Shown here: positions 9,802-13,478 of the stretch, piece after piece
Layout: every line of letters begins with the position of its first letter
Numbering within the stretch: position 1 is the first letter of the stretch
Assembly (NCBI GenBank): GCA_965602945.1
Contig: CBFDBC010000086.1
Coordinates: 1-13,478 of the forward strand
Origin: JAUXEH01 sp965602945
GTDB taxonomy: Bacteria; Acidobacteriota; Aminicenantia; Aminicenantales; Aminicenantaceae
Length of the DNA: 13,478 nt
Reading direction: 5' to 3'
Notes under the pieces: model-generated
The model's input: only the letters and a program-made list of their open reading frames with translations
Told to the model about the DNA's origin: nothing
The model's database searches: none
Program-made: the position numbers and the translations under genes

Positions 9802-10257
9802 TTATTTTTCTTTGAGGATCCTTTCGAGCTCCTCTTTGAACTCAACCACATCCTTAAAATCACGATAGACCGAGGCGAAACGCACATAGGCGACCTTGTC
9901 CAGCTCATGCAGGCGCTTCATGACCAGCTGTCCGATCTCCACTGCTTGCATCTCCTTCTCGGGCTTTTCCTGAAGCATGTTCTCGATCTCTTCTACGATC
10001 TCCTCGAGATCCGAGATCGCGATGGGCCGCTTCTCGCAGGCTTTGAGCAGCCCTCTCAGCAGCTTCTGGTCGTCGAAGGCCTGGCGCTGGCCGTCCTTCT
10101 TCACCACCATGTAGGGTATTTCCTCGATCTTCTCATACGTGGTGAAGCGTTTTGCACAGGACAGGCACTCCCGGCGGCGACGGATGGTGAACCCGTTCTT
10201 ACTCTCGCGGGAGTCGATCACCTTGCTTTCCGCGTGTTCACAGTATGGACATTTCAT
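9802..10257 (-). CDS. nrdR: Transcriptional repressor NrdR of ribonucleotide reductase genes
   Basis: A nucleotide-sensing repressor that binds NrdR boxes upstream of ribonucleotide reductase genes when dATP is high. The 151-residue protein begins MKCPYCEH and has a zinc ribbon with Cys3, Cys6, Cys31 and Cys34 (CPYC...CLSC), the basic stretch TIRRRRE, then the ATP-cone (about 49-139, VVKKDGQRQAFDDQKLL). An open frame extends upstream to 10338, but the family N-terminus, GGAGAGG about 10 bases upstream, and an ATGA overlap with the preceding membrane-protein gene all fix the start at 10257. No reductase gene and no recognisable NrdR box is in the window, so its targets are elsewhere. Confidence 0.96.
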   Translation of the reverse strand: MKCPYCEHAESKVIDSRESKNGFTIRRRRECLSCAKRFTTYEKIEEIPYMVVKKDGQRQAFDDQKLLRGLLKACEKRPIAISDLEEIVEEIENMLQEKPEKEMQAVEIGQLVMKRLHELDKVAYVRFASVYRDFKDVVEFKEELERILKEK

Positions 10258-11282
10258 GAATCTGATTCCTCTCCGATCTTCTTGATTTGGAAGAGCGATA
10301 TCCCCTCTTTCCACAATATAGCATAACCGATCAGGCAAGTCACCACGACCGTGATGGCGTGCACGACCATGGTCATGGCCACGGCCAGATTGGCTTCGAT
10401 GTTGAAGAATGAGGTCATCCCCAGCTTGCTGAAACTGTGGAAGCCTCCCACCATGCCCGGGGTGGGGATGGAGGCGCCCACCCCAACCAGGAAAGTGAAG
10501 GGGAGCATGAAGATAAAGGGTACGTGCACGTCATAGGCCATAAAGAAGACCCAGTAGAAAAAGATGATGCCGAGCCACACCACCAGGGACCAGAGGAAAT
10601 AGGCCAGGAGCGTTCGGGTGGATCTGAAGAAGCTCATCCCCTGGATGAATTCCTGCACCATGGAGATGATCTTCTCGCTGACACGTTGAGGAAGGGGGCG
10701 CAGGAAAAAACTCAGTATGCGCAGTGTCTGGGTTTCAAAGAAATACAGAGCCAGGGTGACCAGCAGCAGTCCCGAGGCTACGGACACTCCGATTATCCCC
10801 CAGAGAGTGAGCTGTGCGTTCATTTTCTCATCGATAGGGAAGATGGAGGCGTACAGAGGGCTGGCCAGCATGAAGGCACCGAGGAGCAGGCACATTGTGA
10901 GCACATCGAAGATCCGTTCTACCAGAACCGTGCCGATCGTGAAAGCCTTGGATATCTTCTCCTTCTGGGCCAACAGCAGCGGTCTGACAACCTCACCGAT
11001 ACGCCCGGGAAAAGTGAGTGTTACCGCAAAGCCTACGGCAATGGCCGCGAAACGGTTGTAGAACGAGATGTTCTCCTTTTCGTGCCGCAGAAGGTATTTC
11101 CAGCGGACGGCGCGCGTGATGAAATGTGAGGGCATCAGGAACACTGTGAGGATCAGGAACGGGACACTCACATTCGTGAGCGATTCCCATACTTTATCCC
11201 ATTCCACACTCCGGAAAAATAAGTAGAGCAGTCCCAGGGTCAAAACCAGGATCACCAAGACTTTCCACCAGTTCTTAGCCAT
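10254..11282 (-). CDS. Flippase-like integral membrane protein (YbhN / LPG-synthase transmembrane family)
   Basis: This polytopic membrane protein is related to the membrane half of lysylphosphatidylglycerol synthase/flippase (UPF0104, YbhN, AglD). Using the ATG at 11280-11282 it has 342 residues and about eight hydrophobic segments. Family motifs are visible: RAVRWKYLL (57-65), FPGRIGEVVRPLLL (91-104), VERIFD (121-126) and the late PTPGMVGGFHSF (273-284). There is no soluble aminoacyl-transferase domain, so it should not aminoacylate lipid itself. A role in moving a lipid or lipid-linked glycan across the membrane is inferred from the family. Upstream in-frame TTG (11312) and ATG (11291) codons exist, but the predicted promoter overlaps them, leaving 11282 as a nearly leaderless start. 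It is the first gene of the nrdR-hsp20-lon-thiL operon. Confidence 0.85.
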   Translation of the reverse strand: MAKNWWKVLVILVLTLGLLYLFFRSVEWDKVWESLTNVSVPFLILTVFLMPSHFITRAVRWKYLLRHEKENISFYNRFAAIAVGFAVTLTFPGRIGEVVRPLLLAQKEKISKAFTIGTVLVERIFDVLTMCLLLGAFMLASPLYASIFPIDEKMNAQLTLWGIIGVSVASGLLLVTLALYFFETQTLRILSFFLRPLPQRVSEKIISMVQEFIQGMSFFRSTRTLLAYFLWSLVVWLGIIFFYWVFFMAYDVHVPFIFMLPFTFLVGVGASIPTPGMVGGFHSFSKLGMTSFFNIEANLAVAMTMVVHAITVVVTCLIGYAILWKEGISLFQIKKIGEESDS

Positions 11283-11336
11283 AACAGGCATGAATACTAT
11301 CACCAAGTCCAAAACCTGTCAACGAATGTGCCTGTT
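11283..11336. repeat. 8-bp inverted repeat flanking the operon promoter
   Basis: AACAGGCA (11283-11290) and its exact complement TGCCTGTT (11329-11336) bracket the -35 and -10 hexamers of the operon promoter. CCTGT also occurs at 11315-11319, next to the -35 box. The arrangement resembles a pair of operator half-sites, but no regulator is identified. Confidence 0.4.
11294..11322 (-). promoter_or_regulatory. Promoter of the flippase-nrdR-hsp20-lon-thiL operon
   Basis: On the minus strand there is a perfect TTGACA (11317-11322), a 17-base spacer and TAGTAT (11294-11299). Transcription would start near 11287, only about five bases before the ATG at 11282. No other strong promoter is seen for this operon. 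Confidence 0.55.
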
Positions 11337-11362
11337 GGGCTTGAAGTCGCCCATCCAAGCCA

Positions 11363-11395
11363 TCATTGCGAGGAACGCAGGGGCGAAGCAATCTC
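11363..11395. repeat. Short palindromic repeat of the ATTGCGAG...GCGAAGCAAT type
   Basis: ATTGC (11365-11369) and GCAAT (11388-11392) form the ends of a small imperfect hairpin within the sequence TCATTGCGAGGAACGCAGGG followed by GCGAAGCAATCTC. This matches the pattern of an intergenic palindromic repeat I know to recur in many unrelated bacterial genomes. Only one copy is in this window, so it is recognised from memory of the pattern. Confidence 0.55.
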
Positions 11396-11402
11396 CCGGG
11401 GC

Positions 11403-11431
11403 TTGAAAATATCCTCAAAATTTACTATCAT
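11403..11431 (+). promoter_or_regulatory. Promoter of the tRNA-Gln gene
   Basis: TTGAAA (11403-11408), a 17-base spacer and TATCAT (11426-11431) are followed by a GC-rich stretch (CGTCCGCCC) before the tRNA at 11444. Such GC-rich discriminators are usual at stringently controlled stable-RNA promoters. Confidence 0.6.
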
Positions 11432-11443
11432 ACGTCCGCCCGC

Positions 11444-11517
11444 TGGGAAGTCGTCCAATGGCAGGACACATGACTCTGGATCATGGGATCGGGGTTCGAA
11501 TCCCTGCTTCCCAGCCA
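11444..11517 (+). tRNA. tRNA-Gln, anticodon CTG
   Basis: A 74-base cloverleaf folds by eye. The acceptor TGGGAAG pairs with CTTCCCA, followed by discriminator G and an encoded CCA (11515-11517). The D stem is GTCC/GGAC. The anticodon stem CATGA/TCATG has loop CTCTGGA and anticodon CTG at 11476-11478. The variable loop is GGAT and the T arm is CGGGG-TTCGAAT-CCCTG. The T1-A72 end with G73 is characteristic of tRNA-Gln. It reads CAG codons. No sign of integration at its 3' end (no repeated 3' segment downstream) was found. Confidence 0.95.
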
Positions 11518-11532
11518 CTCCCCCTCATTTAT

Positions 11533-11547
11533 CGCTATCAGCGACGG
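11533..11547 (+). promoter_or_regulatory. Conserved element CGCTA-TC-AGCGACGG, copy 1
   Basis: A small hairpin-forming sequence (CGCT with AGCG) ending in ACGG, five bases upstream of the TGTC...GACA palindrome. The same arrangement recurs at 12660-12673 before the next gene. Its conservation between two otherwise different leaders suggests a regulatory role. Confidence 0.45.
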
Positions 11548-11551
11548 AACA

Positions 11552-11568
11552 TGTCTAATAATTAGACA
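11552..11568. promoter_or_regulatory. Perfect 17-bp palindrome, candidate activator site (UAS)
   Basis: TGTCTAATAATTAGACA is a perfect dyad with 8-bp arms around a central A. It is centred about 110 bases upstream of the sigma-54 promoter at 11662, the usual range for enhancer-binding proteins, whose Fis-type domains often bind such dyads. A second, weaker dyad, GTACA-N5-TGTAC (11583-11597), is centred 30 bases further on, close to three helical turns. The regulator is unknown. Confidence 0.5.
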
Positions 11569-11661
11569 CCGCGTCCGCTCCTGTACACCACATGTACCAT
11601 TTTTCGCCCATGATTCATACCGGCTCACACGGTCCCAGGGGAGATCCATGCGCCGCGAAGT

Positions 11662-11677
11662 TGGCACAAGAATTGCA
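11662..11677 (+). promoter_or_regulatory. Sigma-54 promoter of the secreted kinase-like gene
   Basis: TGGCAC-AAGAA-TTGCA matches the -24/-12 consensus (TGGCAC-RNNNN-TTGCW) at every defined base, with the required 12-base step from GG to GC. Transcription would start near 11687, giving a leader of about 90 bases that holds a GTCAGA...TCTGAC stem (11729-11758). Confidence 0.75.
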
Positions 11678-11779
11678 AATAATCTGTATGGAAAGCAACT
11701 CATTGGAAGAAAATCTCGTCTAAACTAAGTCAGAGAGAAAAAAGAGAGCAGATCTGACAAAGACACAGGATACAGGACG

Positions 11780-12613
11780 ATGAAAAAGATCATGAAAGGA
11801 CTGATGGTCGCGGCGGCTGTGGTCTGTATGGTCCAGGCATCCTGGGCGCAGTTCACAGAAGAGGAGCTGATGCAGAGGGATCATTGGGAAAGCTTCCTCA
11901 AGACAGCCAAGATAACGAAGGCGGAACAGCCCTGGGGAAAAAAAGAAGCGGTCACCCGGCCATGGAAACTGACGCTCGAGCAGGACGGCATCACGCGATT
12001 CGCCGTGTGGAAGAACTGCGAAGGCCGGATGAAGGGCTTCGACGAGAGCTGGCGCTGGGAGATCGCGGCCTACCTCCTGGACAAAGAGCTCGGCCTCAAC
12101 ATGGTGCCCCCGACGGTGGAGCGCGAATTCAAGGGACAGCCCGGGTCGCTCCAACTCTGGGTCGAGAGTGAGTGGAACCTCAAGAAAAAGATCCAGGAAA
12201 ACATACCGACGCCGGTCGACAAGACCGATGCCTGGCTGCGGGCGGCCTGGCTGCAGCAGGCCTTCGACAACCTGATCGCCAACGAGGACCGCCACATGGG
12301 CAATGTCCTCGTGACCATGGATCATCGGGCCATCCTGATCGACCACTCCCGCACATTCCGGACTGCGGACCAGTTCACCGACCAGCTCCTCTACGGAACG
12401 GAAGACGGCAGCGAGTCATCCATGATCATGCGCGAGCTTCCCCGGGCTTTCGTCGAATGCCTGCGTGCCCTCGATTCCGGTACACTGCACGAGGTCGCGG
12501 GCGAATACCTGACCGGTAAAGAGATCGAGAGCGTGATCAAGCGGCGCGGGCTGCTCCTGGACTGGATCGACGCTCACGCCCAGGTCCTGGGTAAGAATCA
12601 AGCCCTCTACTAA
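11780..12613 (+). CDS. Secreted protein with a PI3/PI4-kinase or HipA-like catalytic domain
   Basis: Not recognised as a named gene. Residues 1-23 form a Sec signal peptide (MKK, hydrophobic core, SWA before Gln24), so the 277-residue product should be exported. The mature part carries atypical-kinase hallmarks: a candidate nucleotide-binding Lys78 in RFAVWKNC, Glu94 in RWEIAAYLLDKEL, the catalytic loop NEDRHMGNVL (168-177; Asp170, Asn175), and the metal-site aspartate in AILIDHSRTF (Asp188). DRHxxN followed by a short gap and IDxxxxF is the signature shared by PI3/PI4-kinases, HipA and related kinases. Substrate and phosphate donor are unknown; ATP is normally scarce outside the cytoplasm. 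Transcription is probably sigma-54 dependent (11662-11677). AGGA lies just upstream of the ATG. Kinase-fold homology is likely, catalytic activity is inferred. Confidence 0.75.
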   Translation: MKKIMKGLMVAAAVVCMVQASWAQFTEEELMQRDHWESFLKTAKITKAEQPWGKKEAVTRPWKLTLEQDGITRFAVWKNCEGRMKGFDESWRWEIAAYLLDKELGLNMVPPTVEREFKGQPGSLQLWVESEWNLKKKIQENIPTPVDKTDAWLRAAWLQQAFDNLIANEDRHMGNVLVTMDHRAILIDHSRTFRTADQFTDQLLYGTEDGSESSMIMRELPRAFVECLRALDSGTLHEVAGEYLTGKEIESVIKRRGLLLDWIDAHAQVLGKNQALY

Positions 12614-12659
12614 TTTTGGACTGCCCACCCTCCGGACCTGAATCCAGCATAAATTTTCC

Positions 12660-12673
12660 CGCTAAAGCGACGG
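12660..12673 (+). promoter_or_regulatory. Conserved element CGCTA-A-AGCGACGG, copy 2
   Basis: This differs from the copy at 11533-11547 only in the loop between CGCT and AGCG. It is followed directly by a TGTC...GACA dyad, as in copy 1. It lies in the 199-base gap between the two exported-protein genes. Confidence 0.45.
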
Positions 12674-12685
12674 GTGTCGCCTTTT
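12667..12685 (+). terminator. Possible weak terminator after the kinase-like gene
   Basis: GCGAC-GGGT-GTCGC (12667-12680) forms a 5-bp stem followed by CTTTT. The T-run is short, and the stem overlaps both the conserved element and the TGTC dyad, so it may be a regulatory element and not a terminator. Confidence 0.25.
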
Positions 12686-12692
12686 GAGGACA
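12675..12692. promoter_or_regulatory. TGTC-N10-GACA dyad, candidate activator site
   Basis: TGTC (12675-12678) and GACA (12689-12692) flank a ten-base centre, close to the TGTC-N9-GACA palindrome upstream of the kinase-like gene. It is centred about 55 bases from the sigma-54 promoter at 12732, nearer than is usual but possible. Confidence 0.4.
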
Positions 12693-12731
12693 GGAATCCG
12701 GCCGACTTTCCACACTTTCCCCTGGCTTTCT

Positions 12732-12747
12732 TGGCATGGTTTTTGCT
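12732..12747 (+). promoter_or_regulatory. Sigma-54 promoter of the small exported protein gene
   Basis: TGGCAT-GGTTT-TTGCT matches the -24/-12 consensus at all defined positions except one (T for C at the end of TGGCAC), with the GG-GC step of 12 bases. Transcription would begin near 12757. A stem ATGAAAG/CTTTCAT (12766-12791) then lies at the start of the leader, just before the ribosome-binding site. Confidence 0.65.
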
Positions 12748-12812
12748 AAAGTCTATGTTAGGAACATGAAAGAAAGAAAACCGGCTTTCATATCTGAGCA
12801 AAGGAGACGAAC

Positions 12813-13364
12813 ATGCCTAAGAGAGGATTTTTAGTTATCCTGGCGATCCTGCTGATCGCCCCGGGTTTTATCACAGCGCAGGACCTGGACGCCAAACCCG
12901 AAAAGACCATCAAAAGCGGCATCCAGCCCGGCAAGGCCTTCCCTGTGGAGACGGGACTCATGTCCGTACAGGTCCCCAAGCAGGACAAGGCGAGGGTCGT
13001 GCTGCTGGCGGCCTCGGTCTGGGCTTATGAAGCATCAGATGATTCATACGGAATGCTTCATGTCATTCCTAGAGATGAGGTAGATGAAGTCGACATTTAC
13101 GTCGATTTCTCTGCAGTATTAAATACTCGTGTTAAATTCCATACGATTTTAGCAGGACCAGAATATTATGTCATCGATGATGATAATTGGTACAATGCCA
13201 AGTACAAAACTAGCGACTATGTTGAAGAAAATACGTATTATGTTACACTTCTTGTCCCAACTGAATGGAAAAAGGGCACGTACAAGGTTATATTCATCGC
13301 CGAACAAGAGACAACCGGTTCTGGTGCAGACTCTGTTATTGAATGTGTGTTCCGATTGATGTGA
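12813..13364 (+). CDS. Small exported protein of unknown family, compositionally mosaic
   Basis: No family is recognised. A Sec signal peptide covers residues 1-22 (MPKRG, a Leu/Ile-rich core, ITA before Gln23). The mature 161 residues are rich in Val, Tyr, Asp and Thr in alternating patterns that suggest mostly beta strands, with no membrane segment after the signal and only one cysteine (near the C-terminus). An ideal AAGGAG lies 6 bases before the ATG. The gene follows the exported kinase-like gene and has its own sigma-54 promoter. Up to about residue 70 the codons are G+C-rich (40 of 60 bases at 12961-13020). From about residue 72 they are A+T-rich (21 of 60 G+C at 13081-13140), so the C-terminal part seems to have a different origin. 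It is a real gene by start, leader and terminator; the function is unknown. Confidence 0.8.
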   Translation: MPKRGFLVILAILLIAPGFITAQDLDAKPEKTIKSGIQPGKAFPVETGLMSVQVPKQDKARVVLLAASVWAYEASDDSYGMLHVIPRDEVDEVDIYVDFSAVLNTRVKFHTILAGPEYYVIDDDNWYNAKYKTSDYVEENTYYVTLLVPTEWKKGTYKVIFIAEQETTGSGADSVIECVFRLM

Positions 13365-13381
13365 TTTAAGCTCATAAGACT

Positions 13382-13425
13382 GGGACAGGTGCAATCTCGC
13401 CATGAAATTGCATTTGTCCCTTTTT
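13382..13425 (+). terminator. Intrinsic terminator of the small exported protein gene
   Basis: GGGACAGGTGCAAT (13382-13395) pairs along all 14 positions with ATTGCATTTGTCCC (13407-13420), two of them G-U, around an 11-base loop. TTTTT and further T-rich sequence follow. It begins 17 bases after the stop codon at 13364. Confidence 0.9.
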
Positions 13426-13478
13426 CTTTATTCCTGGATTGTGCCTATCATGTATTATATTAAGGATTGCACCCCATT

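Noticed and set aside
10258..10338. N-terminal extension of nrdR
   Set aside because: NrdR proteins begin at the zinc ribbon MKCPYC, and the extension would lie wholly inside the upstream membrane-protein gene.
11532..11544. TCGCT-ATC-AGCGA hairpin as terminator of the tRNA gene
   Set aside because: No T-tract follows, and most of the sequence recurs in the conserved element at 12660-12673, which fits a regulatory site better.
11444..11779. tRNA-Gln as the attachment site of an integrated element
   Set aside because: No repeat of the tRNA 3' end was seen downstream, and no integrase gene is present in the window.
13149..13403. Minus-strand open frame at the right end
   Set aside because: It overlaps the coding strand of the exported protein gene and its terminator, and has no recognisable motif or start signal.

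Overview
The window is a bacterial chromosome segment of high to moderate G+C. It carries nine complete protein genes, one tRNA gene and a few codons of a tenth gene. Peptidoglycan synthesis (a bifunctional class A PBP), a DapF-family protein, HtrA, Lon and two sec-type signal peptides point to a diderm bacterium. The style (short ATGA-coupled operons, sigma-54 promoters, secreted orphan proteins) would suit Acidobacteriota, Aminicenantota or a deltaproteobacterium-like lineage. No marker here fixes the phylum, so that is inference.

Layout. Positions 1-22 hold the lysine-rich end of an upstream gene, followed by a strong intrinsic terminator (35-90) and a long nested inverted repeat (95-222) that runs into the stop codon of the PBP gene. 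A minus-strand pair, tmk then the class A PBP gene (212-3410), diverges from a plus-strand pair, htrA-dapF (3561-5917), whose members overlap by ATGA. The divergent gap holds a good promoter on each strand. dapF converges with the end of a five-gene minus-strand operon (5925-11282), transcribed in the order flippase-like membrane protein, nrdR, hsp20, lon, thiL, with overlaps of 4 bases or gaps of at most 14. Its promoter diverges from that of tRNA-Gln(CTG) at 11444-11517.

The last 2 kb differs in kind. Two plus-strand genes encode exported proteins: a protein with PI3/PI4-kinase or HipA-like catalytic motifs behind a signal peptide, and a small exported protein of unknown family. Each is preceded by a sigma-54 (-24/-12) promoter. 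Upstream of each promoter lies a shared element (CGCTA..AGCGACGG) followed by a TGTC...GACA dyad that looks like an enhancer-binding-protein site. This looks like a small sigma-54-controlled secreted module and is the best candidate for an undescribed system. The second gene is compositionally mosaic: its 5' part is about 58-67% G+C, and the remainder drops abruptly to about 35%.

The other notable observation is in dapF. The substrate-pocket motifs are intact, but both catalytic cysteines of the family are serines (Ser74 and Ser226), so the usual two-thiol racemase chemistry cannot operate as in the model enzymes.
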